From Altibacter sp. HG106 (GTDB lineage: Bacteria > Bacteroidota > Bacteroidia > Flavobacteriales > Flavobacteriaceae): a DNA stretch of 64,000 bases. Location: the NCBI RefSeq assembly GCF_028561755.1, contig NZ_JAQQTD010000007.1:124001-188000 (forward strand). The letters run 5' to 3'. The notes below the pieces were generated by a model. The model was not told the origin of the DNA. It saw only the letters and a program-made list of their open reading frames with translations, and searched no databases. Shown piece by piece: positions 56,101 to 64,000 of the stretch (position 1 is the first letter of the stretch; each line of letters opens with the position of its first letter). The position numbers and the translations under genes were made by a program.

Positions 56101-56139
56101 AAGTCTGAAGACGAAAACGAAGACGAAAAAGCGGCCTAA
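53113..56139 (+). CDS. secDF: Fused protein translocase SecDF
   Basis: 1008 residues, a single chain of SecD and SecF as usual in Bacteroidota. It uses the proton motive force to pull exported proteins through SecYEG. The SecD part holds LDLKGGINVILQVSVQDIL near the N-terminus, a P1 domain (about 180-260), an Asp/Glu-rich insert (about 270-310), and TM bundle motifs GTGPIKGFATTLLIGI and GISVDANVLIFERIREEL. The SecF part (about 680-1008) has GVDFVGGRTYTVRF, TVIGYSLNDTVVVFDRIREF and RTLNTSMTTLIVLM. The twelve expected membrane helices are visible. Confidence 0.97.
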   Translation: MQNKGLVTVFAILFGLVSLYQLSFTYIANTVENDAEAYAKSRFSENQPDERSIAESRYLDSVGATPQFLGIDYRTAKEKELNKGLDLKGGINVILQVSVQDILKGLANNTKSPAFNQALENAVELQKNSQDTYLESFFQAFDAIPGDNQLAAPDIFFNKNLEEDIDINMSNAEVKTVIERKIDESITSAFEVLRKRIDKFGVTQPNIQRLGNSARILVELPGAKDVERVKKLLQSTAQLEFWDVYKFEEMQDFLVAADSKVKELTVPTEELEEGEEVQDTTTTSEDQDIQDLLGGDEIEDADEDPAKANPILAKMVSPGFQGQPVIARFAVSDTAQINEYLRMPQVRALLSGDQRYTKFVWELPEYNEELEEEITGLYALKRDRSLQPPLSGGVVTDAQQAYDQVGRVAVDMQMNGQGAKVWEELTGNAYSTQSQIAIVLDDVVYSAPGVTSGPISGGRSQITGDFTITEGQDLANVLRAGKLPASADIIQAEFVGPTLGQEAINSGMISFLIALGLVLIWMIFYYGKAGAFADIALAVNILFIFGVLAGLGAVLTLPGIAGIVLTIGISVDANVLIFERIREELAKGKAQKDAIKDGFNNALSSILDANITTALTGLILLVFGTGPIKGFATTLLIGIATSLFTAIFITRLFIDGYSKNGKPLTCSTGITKNWFKNVNINFLRKRKIAYVISGILIVISLGSLFTVGLNQGVDFVGGRTYTVRFDKDVSATQVQGQLVDVFGSAEAKTYGGDNQLKITTKYKIDETGAEVDQEVEQLLFEGLSEQLPSGMTYDDFIADDDNKVAGRMEYYKVSPTIADDIKKSSFWAVLGSLIVVFLYILLRFRRWQFSLGAVAAVFHDVLIVLGIFSLTYKIMPFNMEIDQSFIAAILTVIGYSLNDTVVVFDRIREFFNEHPGWKMNRIINSALNSTLSRTLNTSMTTLIVLMCIFFIGAESIRGLIFALMVGVIVGTYSSVFIATPVFFDTVKKRGIDLTDKKSEDENEDEKAA

Positions 56140-56154
56140 GGTCGTTTCATTGTA

Positions 56155-56193
56155 ACAAAAAAAGCCCGGCAGATACTGCTGGGCTTTTTTTGT
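56155..56193. terminator. Bidirectional terminator between secDF and the DUF192 gene
   Basis: AGCCCGGCAG pairs with CTGCTGGGCT (one G-T pair) with an A run on the left and T run on the right. Confidence 0.88.
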
Positions 56194-56211
56194 TATAGGA
56201 GTTTGTTTCTA

Positions 56212-56703
56212 TTATTTCACAAAGCTCATGTGATCCCCTTTTTGGAGGTTCCACTGGTCACTTAAGCCTGCATTCACTTCTAATACATACATGGCATCAC
56301 CTTCTGAAGGAAGTGACGTAGGATCCATGGGTTGCGCGTTTTTCTGAATGCTAACCACTTTTTGATCGGCATCTAAATAGATGATATCTAAAGCGAATTG
56401 GGTGTTCTTCATATAGAAGCTTCGTGGGCGCTCGTCTTCAAATATGAATAACATTCCTCGATCCTGCTGCATGGTGGTACGATACATAAGCCCGGTTTGG
56501 GTTTGGTAGTCGTCGTCGGCGATCTCAATGTCCAACCTAGCGATCACTGAGTCGGTTGCCGCTTTTTTTAGTAGTAGCGTTCCCTCTTTTTTAAACGCTA
56601 CTTTTTTGGTCAGTACTTTTTCTTCGGAAGAGGTATCCTTACACTGAGTAAAAAGAATACTTCCGAAAGCAAGACAGGTCGCTGCGATGATAGTCTTATT
56701 CAT
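56212..56703 (-). CDS. DUF192 lipoprotein
   Basis: 163 residues, lipoprotein signal (SILFTQCKDTSSEE). The mature part has the DUF192 pattern: VIARLDIEIADDDYQTQTGL, MYRTTMQQDRGMLFIFEDER, SFYMKNTQFALDIIYLD and MYVLEVNAGLSDQW. The family is exported and of unknown function. Its start overlaps the stop of lgt by 8 bases, so it is read in the same transcript. This is fitting, because lgt encodes the enzyme that lipidates such proteins. Confidence 0.9.
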   Translation of the reverse strand: MNKTIIAATCLAFGSILFTQCKDTSSEEKVLTKKVAFKKEGTLLLKKAATDSVIARLDIEIADDDYQTQTGLMYRTTMQQDRGMLFIFEDERPRSFYMKNTQFALDIIYLDADQKVVSIQKNAQPMDPTSLPSEGDAMYVLEVNAGLSDQWNLQKGDHMSFVK

Positions 56704-57529
56704 GTGCCGGAAGGTGTTTGTTGGAAGAACGTACCATAAGGTAAATTCCGATGAGAATAAAAGGAATACTTAACCACTGACCCGTATTCAAGATCCAGTC
56801 GGCGCGTTCGTCGACCTGAGCTTCTTTCACAAATTCAACGATAAATCGGACGCTCCACAACAGCGCTAGGAACAATCCAAAAATATACCCTAATTGGTTC
56901 CCTTTTGACGTCTTCCAATAGATGTAATAGAGAATGATAAAAACAATCAGGTAGCCGGTAGACTCGTACAACTGCGCTGGATGACGTGCAAAATCTTCAT
57001 TGAGTTTCATAAAGATCACTCCAAAGTCACTGTTGGTTGGTTTTCCAATGATTTCTGAATTGATAAAATTCCCAATGCGCACAAAGATTCCCCCTAAGGC
57101 TACTGCAATCACGATGCGATCGAGGATCCATAGCATTGGTTTCTGCAACACTCGTTTGCTGTAGAGATACATGGCGATGATGATCCCTATAGCTGCACCA
57201 TGACTTGCGAGTCCGCGAAACCCGGTATACTCAAATTCAGGTACCGTTCGTATGGGCAAAATCACCGAAAGTGGATCTTCCCACAGCAATTCTGTTTGGT
57301 AAAAAATAACGTGTCCTAAGCGGGCGCCTACCAAGGTGGCGATCACCGTGTAGATAAAAAGTTTGTCCAGCTTTTCTGAAGGGATGCCTTCGTTCTTAAA
57401 AATTCGCTTCATGACAAACCAGCCCAACGTAAATGCCACCACAAACATGAGGCTGTAATATTTTATTTCGAAAAAACCGAGGTCAAGGCCTTCATTGGGA
57501 TTCCAAACAAAGCTTAAAAAATGCGTCAT
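56696..57529 (-). CDS. lgt: Prolipoprotein diacylglyceryl transferase
   Basis: Transfers diacylglycerol from phosphatidylglycerol to the lipobox Cys of prolipoproteins, in the inner membrane. 277 residues with seven hydrophobic segments, the ASHGAAIGIIIAMYL (catalytic His) region and the Lgt signature GNFINSEIIGKPTNSDFGVI. It also has FARHPAQLYESTGYLIVFII. It is required for the many lipoproteins in this window. DUF192 is coupled downstream and yidD lies upstream on the same strand, separated by 73 bases. Confidence 0.95.
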   Translation of the reverse strand: MTHFLSFVWNPNEGLDLGFFEIKYYSLMFVVAFTLGWFVMKRIFKNEGIPSEKLDKLFIYTVIATLVGARLGHVIFYQTELLWEDPLSVILPIRTVPEFEYTGFRGLASHGAAIGIIIAMYLYSKRVLQKPMLWILDRIVIAVALGGIFVRIGNFINSEIIGKPTNSDFGVIFMKLNEDFARHPAQLYESTGYLIVFIILYYIYWKTSKGNQLGYIFGLFLALLWSVRFIVEFVKEAQVDERADWILNTGQWLSIPFILIGIYLMVRSSNKHLPAHE

Positions 57530-57602
57530 AGACTATATTTTTTGGTGGGAGTTTTTGAGCGTTCTTGTTTTGTGAGGTAAAGATAGCAAAATACACAAGT
57601 GA

Positions 57603-57857
57603 TTATTGGGAGACCGGAGGTTCTTTTTCCGAAGCGGGAGGAACAGGGTCGTATCCGCTGCCGCCCCAGGGATGACATCGGGTAATCCGCCGCAACATGA
57701 GTCGGCTGCCTTTTATCAAACCATGCATGCGCAAGGCTTCAATTCCGTAGTGCGAACAGGTGGGTTGATAGCGACAGGTACTGGGTAAAATTGGGGAAAG
57801 CAGTTCTTGATACAATTTAATCAAGCCAATCAATAGTGTTGCGAGTCGCCGTTTCAT
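57603..57857 (-). CDS. yidD: Membrane protein insertion efficiency factor YidD
   Basis: 84 residues. The family signature is present: [35 protein letters not shown] and [17 protein letters not shown], with conserved Cys residues. YidD supports YidC-mediated membrane insertion and is membrane-peripheral. In many bacteria it sits with rnpA and yidC; here it follows cysS by 5 bases instead. Length is typical. Confidence 0.93.
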   Translation of the reverse strand: MKRRLATLLIGLIKLYQELLSPILPSTCRYQPTCSHYGIEALRMHGLIKGSRLMLRRITRCHPWGGSGYDPVPPASEKEPPVSQ

Positions 57858-57862
57858 GGGTC

Positions 57863-59347
57863 TTAGTTCAAACTAAAACTGGTTCCGTCCTTCCCGTCGT
57901 TCAACTGAATTCCCGCCTCCTGCAATTGATCGCGAATCCGGTCGCTTGTCTCGAAATCTTTGTTGGCACGAGCGCGGTTGCGAAGATCGATCAATAGTTG
58001 AATTGCCTGCGTCAATTTATCACTGTCGCCTTCCTGCGTCAAGGCGATATCTTGCAATCCTAATACGTCAAAGAGGAAGTCCTGTAAGGTTTGTTGGAGG
58101 AGTTCAATATCCTGGGGAAGCAAGTATTCGTTTCCTTCGGCCACTGCATGGATCGTTTTCACCGCTTCAAACAATTGAGCGATGAGAATCGGACTGTTAA
58201 AATCGTCGTTCATCGCATCGTAGCAGCGCTGTTGCCATGCTTTGATGTCTACTGTGCTTTTATCTGAAGCCTTGAGGTTTTCCACCATACGATAGGCATC
58301 CATAAGGCGATGAAATCCTTTCTCAGCGGCTTCCAGGGCCTCTTGAGAGAAGTCAAGAATACTTCGGTAATGTGCCTGATACATGAAAAACTTAGCCACT
58401 ACGGGCGAAAAAGGTTTCTGCATTAAGTCGTTATCTCCGGAGAATAATTCATTCGGAAGAATATTATTTCCGGTAGACTTCGACATCTTTTTGCCATTGA
58501 GTGTAAGCATGTTGGCGTGCATCCAGTAGTGTACCGGACTTTTTTTGTTACTGGCTTCCGATTGGGCGATCTCACATTCATGGTGCGGAAACTTTAAATC
58601 CATTCCCCCTCCATGAATATCAAATTCATGCCCTAAATATTTAGTGCTCATGGCTGTACACTCTAGGTGCCATCCCGGAAACCCATCACTCCATGGGGAA
58701 GGCCATCGCATAATGTGTTGCGGTTCTGCTTTTTTCCAGAGCGCAAAATCTTGAGGATTCTTTTTATCGCTTTGCGCCGCCAGTTCGCGCGTATTAGCGA
58801 TCATATCTTCTAACTTTCTACCACTTAATTTTCCGTATTCATGGTCTTGGTTGAATTTCATGACGTCAAAATAAACCGATCCGTTGGTTTCGTAGGCATA
58901 GCCTTCTTCGATGATCTTTTCCACGATTTCGATTTGCTCGATGATATGTCCTGTGGCTGTGGGTTCGATACTAGGCGGAAGCGCATTGAATTGCGACATC
59001 ACATTGTGAAAATCTATAGAATATTTCTGAACCACTTCCATGGGTTCAATTTGTTCAAGACGCGCTTTTTTCAGAATAGGATCGTCTCCGCTTTCACCAT
59101 CGTTTTCAAGGTGACCGGCATCGGTGATGTTTCGAACATAGCGAACTTTATAGCCTAAATGCTTCAAATACCGAAATACCAGATCAAAACTCAGAAACGT
59201 ACGACAATTCCCCATGTGAACATTGCTATACACCGTAGGGCCACATACATACATGCCAACAGCTCCTTCGTGAATAGGGGTAAATACTTCTTTCGATTTA
59301 CTGAGAGAGTTGTAAATACTCAATGATTGTTGTTCGTATCGTTTCAT
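57863..59347 (-). CDS. cysS: Cysteinyl-tRNA synthetase
   Basis: Class I synthetase charging tRNA-Cys. 494 residues. Zinc ligand Cys35 lies in [20 protein letters not shown]; the HIGH motif reads HMGN (44-47), a usual variation in this family. Further motifs are WHLECTAMS (zinc Cys and His region), [20 protein letters not shown] and the KMSKS motif in [14 protein letters not shown]. The C-terminal helical tRNA-binding region ends [12 protein letters not shown]. It is preceded by folE (21-base gap) and followed by yidD, forming one minus-strand unit. Confidence 0.96.
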   Translation of the reverse strand: MKRYEQQSLSIYNSLSKSKEVFTPIHEGAVGMYVCGPTVYSNVHMGNCRTFLSFDLVFRYLKHLGYKVRYVRNITDAGHLENDGESGDDPILKKARLEQIEPMEVVQKYSIDFHNVMSQFNALPPSIEPTATGHIIEQIEIVEKIIEEGYAYETNGSVYFDVMKFNQDHEYGKLSGRKLEDMIANTRELAAQSDKKNPQDFALWKKAEPQHIMRWPSPWSDGFPGWHLECTAMSTKYLGHEFDIHGGGMDLKFPHHECEIAQSEASNKKSPVHYWMHANMLTLNGKKMSKSTGNNILPNELFSGDNDLMQKPFSPVVAKFFMYQAHYRSILDFSQEALEAAEKGFHRLMDAYRMVENLKASDKSTVDIKAWQQRCYDAMNDDFNSPILIAQLFEAVKTIHAVAEGNEYLLPQDIELLQQTLQDFLFDVLGLQDIALTQEGDSDKLTQAIQLLIDLRNRARANKDFETSDRIRDQLQEAGIQLNDGKDGTSFSLN

Positions 59348-59368
59348 AAGAAAGGGTACAGGGGGCGG

Positions 59369-60046
59369 TTAAAATTCGGTTTCCAGTTTGATGTAGTCTA
59401 AGAATTCACGACGCGTTTCGGCTTGTTTGAAGGCACCACCAAATTCACTGGTAACGGTGCTGCTATCAATATCGCGTATTCCTCTGGAGTTGACACATAA
59501 ATGTTTCGCGTCGATAACGCAGGCCACGTCCTCAGTGCCTAAAATCTGTTGTAATTCTTTTACGATCTGGATCGTTAGTCGTTCCTGCACTTGCGGGCGC
59601 TTGGCATAATAATCTACAATTCGATTCATTTTCGATAACCCAACTACCGTCCCGCTAGAGATATAGGCGATATGTGCCTTTCCAACGATAGGAAGTAGAT
59701 GGTGTTCGCAAGTAGAGTAGAGGGTGATGTTCTTTTCCACCAGCATCTCACCGTATTTGTATTTGTTATCGAAAGTCGAGGCTTTAGGTTTTCGATCGGG
59801 ATGAAGTCCGCCGAAGATCTCTTGTACAAACATTTTGGCAACACGAGTTGGAGTGCCTTTTAAACTATCGTCGGTCAAATCGAGTCCAAGCGTCTCCATA
59901 ATGTGATGTACATCCTGTTTTATTAGGGCAATCTTCTCTATATCACTTTTTTCAAAAGCATCATGTCGTAGCGGGGTTTCGCTTGATCCACTCACATGAT
60001 CATCGCCCATTTGCTCGATTTCCCTCAATTGTTTTTCCAAATCCAT
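59369..60046 (-). CDS. folE: GTP cyclohydrolase I
   Basis: Converts GTP to dihydroneopterin triphosphate, the first step to tetrahydrofolate and to the queuosine precursor that QueE (46666-47295) uses later. 225 residues with the zinc-binding CEHHLLPIVGKAHIAYI, LSKMNRIVDYYAKRPQVQER and the C-terminal AKHLCVNSRGIRDIDSSTVT. The N-terminal 40 residues are a polar extension. A TTG-N22-TATCTTTG promoter lies 32 bases upstream on this strand. Confidence 0.96.
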   Translation of the reverse strand: MDLEKQLREIEQMGDDHVSGSSETPLRHDAFEKSDIEKIALIKQDVHHIMETLGLDLTDDSLKGTPTRVAKMFVQEIFGGLHPDRKPKASTFDNKYKYGEMLVEKNITLYSTCEHHLLPIVGKAHIAYISSGTVVGLSKMNRIVDYYAKRPQVQERLTIQIVKELQQILGTEDVACVIDAKHLCVNSRGIRDIDSSTVTSEFGGAFKQAETRREFLDYIKLETEF

Positions 60047-60078
60047 AATGGTAAGTAGAATTATTGCTTTGCGGGCAC

Positions 60079-60111
60079 AAAGATACGCATTACAATGCGA
60101 CTTGCCGCAAT
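60079..60111 (-). promoter_or_regulatory. Housekeeping-type promoter of folE
   Basis: On the minus strand TTG (60111-60109), a 22-base spacer and TATCTTTG (60086-60079), 32 bases before the folE ATG. The spacer is at the long end of the accepted range. Confidence 0.5.
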
Positions 60112-60126
60112 CGGTTTTCGGTTAAA

Positions 60127-60162
60127 TTAAACAGCAGTACCGGTTGAGGTACTGCTGTTTAA
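60127..60162. repeat. Perfect 15-bp inverted repeat between folE and the porin-like gene
   Basis: TTAAACAGCAGTACC (60127-60141) is the exact reverse complement of GGTACTGCTGTTTAA (60148-60162), loop 6 bases. On the minus strand it follows the outer-membrane protein gene and may end its transcript, although no good T run follows on that strand. Confidence 0.75.
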
Positions 60163-60182
60163 TGCGGTTTTATTTTTTATAA

Positions 60183-61700
60183 TTACAACTGAAGTCCGAG
60201 CGTTACCACCACATTACTGTTGGTAGTATTTACCAATCCTCGTGTGGTAAGGCCGGTGTTGTACAATTGCTGATTGCGCTCCCGTTCTGCCGTAGCATAG
60301 GCGATATCCAGATTCATTCTTCCGAAGTTGTAGCCCAATCCCAACGAATATCCAGTGAGGTCGCCTAATGTATTTTCATTTACATACGGACTTTCCTCAT
60401 AGCGTATACCGCCTCTTAAGCTGAAGTTCTGAATGCGATATTCACCACCCACCCGGTAAGAGGAAGCACCTTTTAACTGATTCTGAATGCGTGCGTTTTC
60501 GGCCGCAAATACGGCGTCATCATCAGGTCGAAATTCTAAGGAAGAATAATCTTTATAGTCGTAGTCAAAACTAATCAATCCTTGTCCTCCAAAAATATAG
60601 GCTGCACTCGCGGTAAGCTTTCCGGGGGTTCGAAGGTTATAATCGGGATACACATTGATGATATCCGGCGCGATAACACGATTCGAGGTTCCTTCACTCT
60701 CAATACGTCTTGTTTCAATGGCTTGTGTGGTTTCTTCGGAAATGGTAAAATAGGTGGGAGTCTCTAGCGCAATTCCCAGGCGGAAACCGGTACCCAATTT
60801 AGCGATCGCTCCAATTTGTGCCGAAAACCCGGTACCTAACACTGACAAATTCTCTTCAAACCAGACACGATCGATACTACTTCCTTCATTTTCATTACCC
60901 TCAAACAATAAGGTGCTCTGATCATAATTAATGATATGCGAGTTCAGATTGGCTCCAAAAAAGAAACGGTCTGTGAATTGTGTTCCTAAATTCAGGGTGT
61001 ATTTTGCTTGATATCCTTGACTTAAAAAAGTGTATTCCTGATTAAAACTGCCGGGAGCAATATTGGAAACGTAAGCTGTATTGTCTGCATCCAACGTTAC
61101 AGGATCAATCACAAACGCCTGATACCCTAAAAAAGCATTTTGGGCCGCCACGCCCTGAGTTTCTCCAAGGATGCTATAGCGTCCGTTAATCGACTCTCCA
61201 GAAAAAACTTCAAGATCTTCTAGCGGTATTCCCTGTGCCTGATTTAGAAAGAACGAGCCTATAGAGGTGTTGGCAGTTCCGTCTATAAATAATTGGTTGT
61301 CGAAGTTTTGGTTTTGATTGTAGTTCAAACCGATGGTAAACTTTTTCCAAGGCGATTCGGTATTTGGATTATTGATTACGAATACACCACCAAGATGATT
61401 AATATCAAAGTTGTCTTCTTCGGAAGCGGTGTTTGTTCCGAAATAGGTGGCGCTGTTTTCACGATTTTGATAGTTGAAGGACGCAGCAAAGCTATTGTCT
61501 AGAAATACCGCGCTTCCAGCCGGATTGATCGCCATAGCGGAGAGGTCTCCTCCAAGGGCCCCAAATGCTCCGCTCATAGCACTGAAGCGTGCGGTCCCTT
61601 GGGTGTCATCCAGACTGTATCTTAGTCCGTCATTAAGAGTTTGGCTCATTCCTGGTATGCAAACAGCACCCATCATGAGTAAGAATATGATTCTTTTCAT
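60183..61700 (-). CDS. Outer-membrane transport-like protein (OmpP1/FadL type)
   Basis: 505 residues with a signal peptide (MKRIIFLLMMGAVCIPGMSQ). The N-terminus has the FadL/PorV-like pattern RYSLDDTQGTARFSAMSGAF and GALGGDLSAMAINPAGSAVF. The rest is a predicted beta barrel of short amphipathic strands (FTIGLNYNQNQNFDN, GTGFRLGIALETPTYF, YSLGLGYNFGRMNLDIAYA) ending VVTLGLQL. Members transport hydrophobic compounds or act as outer-membrane channels; the ligand here is unknown. It lies downstream of the aromatic/Gly-rich lipoprotein with a 32-base gap and is probably cotranscribed with it. Confidence 0.87.
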   Translation of the reverse strand: MKRIIFLLMMGAVCIPGMSQTLNDGLRYSLDDTQGTARFSAMSGAFGALGGDLSAMAINPAGSAVFLDNSFAASFNYQNRENSATYFGTNTASEEDNFDINHLGGVFVINNPNTESPWKKFTIGLNYNQNQNFDNQLFIDGTANTSIGSFFLNQAQGIPLEDLEVFSGESINGRYSILGETQGVAAQNAFLGYQAFVIDPVTLDADNTAYVSNIAPGSFNQEYTFLSQGYQAKYTLNLGTQFTDRFFFGANLNSHIINYDQSTLLFEGNENEGSSIDRVWFEENLSVLGTGFSAQIGAIAKLGTGFRLGIALETPTYFTISEETTQAIETRRIESEGTSNRVIAPDIINVYPDYNLRTPGKLTASAAYIFGGQGLISFDYDYKDYSSLEFRPDDDAVFAAENARIQNQLKGASSYRVGGEYRIQNFSLRGGIRYEESPYVNENTLGDLTGYSLGLGYNFGRMNLDIAYATAERERNQQLYNTGLTTRGLVNTTNSNVVVTLGLQL

Positions 61701-61732
61701 ATGCAATTTTTTTGAAATTTTCTTAGGAAATA

Positions 61733-62758
61733 TTATCCGCGACCGCCGCCTCGTCGACCGCCGCCACCGCTACGGGCACCACTACTTCGCGATCCTCCTC
61801 CTCTGCTAAAGCCACTGCTGCGACTTGATGAGGAAGGTCGGCTAAAGGAGTTTGATCTTCGGCTTGTATTCGGGCGACTATACGAACGATTTGAATTTCT
61901 GTTATTTCTAATCGTACGTGATGATCTGTTTGTACCTCGAGAATTTCGATTAATCACACTACGTCTTGTGGTATTTGCTCGATCAATAGAACGAGAATTG
62001 CTTCGTCGTGCATTGGTACGGTTAATTCTTCGGTTCAACTCTGATCTCGAATACGAACTCCGACCGTTGGTTGCGTTAGAGCGTCCGCGATTAGCAGAAC
62101 GTCCCGCGATATAATCGGTATTGCGTCTTCCGCGATTGTACGCATATCCGTTATAGTACCCACCATAGTAGTTATTATAATATGGGTAGTATGGGTTTCC
62201 GTAGAAGCCACCCCAACCAAATCCACCATTCCAATACCATGGATTATAGAAGCCGTAGCCCCAGCCAGCGCCCCAGTAAGGACGATTCCAGCCCCAGCCA
62301 CCATACCAACCGGCATTCCAACCCCAGCCGCCATACCAACCGGCGTTCCAGCCCCAGCCAGTATTCCAGCCCCAGCCACCATTGTCATAAATATTGACGG
62401 TAACATTATCGGCATTGGTTCCCCAGGCACCGTATCCTTCCGAATAAGCGGGTTCTTCAATAATGATGTTTCCGTCTTCGTCTAGAGATTCGTTACTTGA
62501 GTAGGCTTCGATATTGGTAAAGACAGCTCCTTCTTCAGGAACATCTTCGTATACTTTATCTTTTGATTGAAAATACTGTTTGTAATAACTTGATTTTGTC
62601 TCTTCTTCAGCAGCCACCGAATACGTTGGATCTGACGCGTATATACCGTCAGATTCGTACGCCGACTGGCTCGAAGAACAGGAGGCAGCTAACAAGGCGA
62701 TAAGGCCCGCTGCCAAGAGTGGAACTTGCTTTGTGAACTGGAGGTATAAAGTGCGCAT
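61733..62758 (-). CDS. Aromatic/Gly-rich and Arg/Ser-rich lipoprotein
   Basis: 341 residues, lipoprotein signal with LIALLAASCSSSQS. Three compositional blocks follow: an acidic, Tyr/Glu/Ser-rich stretch (about 30-115); a strongly aromatic block (about 118-200) of Trp, Tyr, Gly and Asn with repeated NAGWYGGWGW units; and a basic block (about 205-341) of Arg, Ser, Asn and finally Gly. The last residues are GGGRRGGGRG. No folded domain is recognised. Such proteins appear repeatedly in flavobacteria beside an outer-membrane protein and proS. The protein is expected to be attached to the outer membrane. Confidence 0.84.
   Translation of the reverse strand: MRTLYLQFTKQVPLLAAGLIALLAASCSSSQSAYESDGIYASDPTYSVAAEEETKSSYYKQYFQSKDKVYEDVPEEGAVFTNIEAYSSNESLDEDGNIIIEEPAYSEGYGAWGTNADNVTVNIYDNGGWGWNTGWGWNAGWYGGWGWNAGWYGGWGWNRPYWGAGWGYGFYNPWYWNGGFGWGGFYGNPYYPYYNNYYGGYYNGYAYNRGRRNTDYIAGRSANRGRSNATNGRSSYSRSELNRRINRTNARRSNSRSIDRANTTRRSVINRNSRGTNRSSRTIRNNRNSNRSYSRPNTSRRSNSFSRPSSSSRSSGFSRGGGSRSSGARSGGGGRRGGGRG
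62286..62375. repeat. 30-bp tandem repeat inside the aromatic-rich lipoprotein gene
   Basis: Two full 30-bp units (62286-62315 and 62316-62345) differ at only a few bases, and a third decayed unit follows. Each unit encodes the ten-residue NAGWYGGWGW block on the minus strand. Confidence 0.8.
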
Positions 62759-62773
62759 ATCTGCTGTTTTAAA

Positions 62774-62804
62774 TTGTTGGACATTATAAAAATAACTAGT
62801 TTTG
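62774..62804 (+). promoter_or_regulatory. Housekeeping-type promoter of proS
   Basis: TTG at 62774-62776, a 20-base spacer and TAGTTTTG at 62797-62804, 73 bases before the proS ATG. A small hairpin (GGCACA/TGTGCC, 62849-62865) lies in the leader. Confidence 0.55.
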
Positions 62805-62847
62805 CCGAGAATAAAGGCTAAATAAAAACTAATTTTCTCACCTATAA

Positions 62848-64000
<1,153 letters not shown>

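Overview
The window is a chromosomal segment of a marine-type Flavobacteriaceae (Bacteroidota). The evidence is the fused secDF gene, the Bacteroidota -7 promoter element (TAnnTTTG) in front of many genes, SpII lipoproteins with acidic residues after the lipid-bearing Cys, ECF sigma/FecR/STN-TonB receptor loci, and CtlX, DUF2911 and DUF6588 proteins. It is AT-rich without extreme bias. I see no insertion sequence, prophage, CRISPR array, tRNA or rRNA, and no gene-free stretch longer than about 260 bp.

Layout. 1-5636: the end of the spc/alpha ribosomal operon (rpsE, rpmD, rplO, secY, infA, rpmJ, rpsM, rpsK, rpsD, rpoA, rplQ), with a possible structured leader before rpsD. 5755-8070: three tandem secreted paralogues of unknown function. 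8174-14822: central metabolism (carA, eno, gltA), two guanidino-modifying enzymes (one is CtlX) and an acetyltransferase. 14825-18851: an SDR/DUF2867 protein, two small unknowns and argS. 18853-35820: the accessory region, described below. 35980-47888: housekeeping and stress-type genes (aldehyde dehydrogenase, ffh, folD, a compact operon of an exported DUF1579/SnoaL protein, VOC, AI-2E and DUF393 proteins, a HerA/DUF853 ATPase, a frameshifted RidA gene, queE, DUF2911). 48108-64000: gyrB, DUF6588, mdh, a SecD-P1-like protein, secDF, DUF192, lgt, yidD, cysS, folE, an outer-membrane porin-like protein, an aromatic/Gly-rich lipoprotein and the start of proS.

The most interesting part is 18853-35820. 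Two paralogous loci each hold an ECF sigma factor, a FecR anti-sigma factor and an STN-type TonB-dependent receptor on the minus strand, and a divergent lipoprotein on the plus strand. The two lipoproteins share a four-repeat domain that I do not recognise. Each locus carries the same bipartite promoter-like element, GGTAGG-N15-KTTGTT, in exactly two places: before fecR and before the divergent lipoprotein. The spacing is identical in all four copies. The sequence therefore suggests two parallel cell-surface signalling circuits in which the sigma factor drives both its receptor operon and a probably surface-exposed partner lipoprotein. A two-component system, an M28 peptidase, a second lipoprotein and a fasciclin lipoprotein lie within or beside these loci.

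A second window-wide signal is the near-palindrome TTCSGAA (often CTTCSGAAG), which occurs about sixty times by eye in 64 kb, several times more than base composition predicts.
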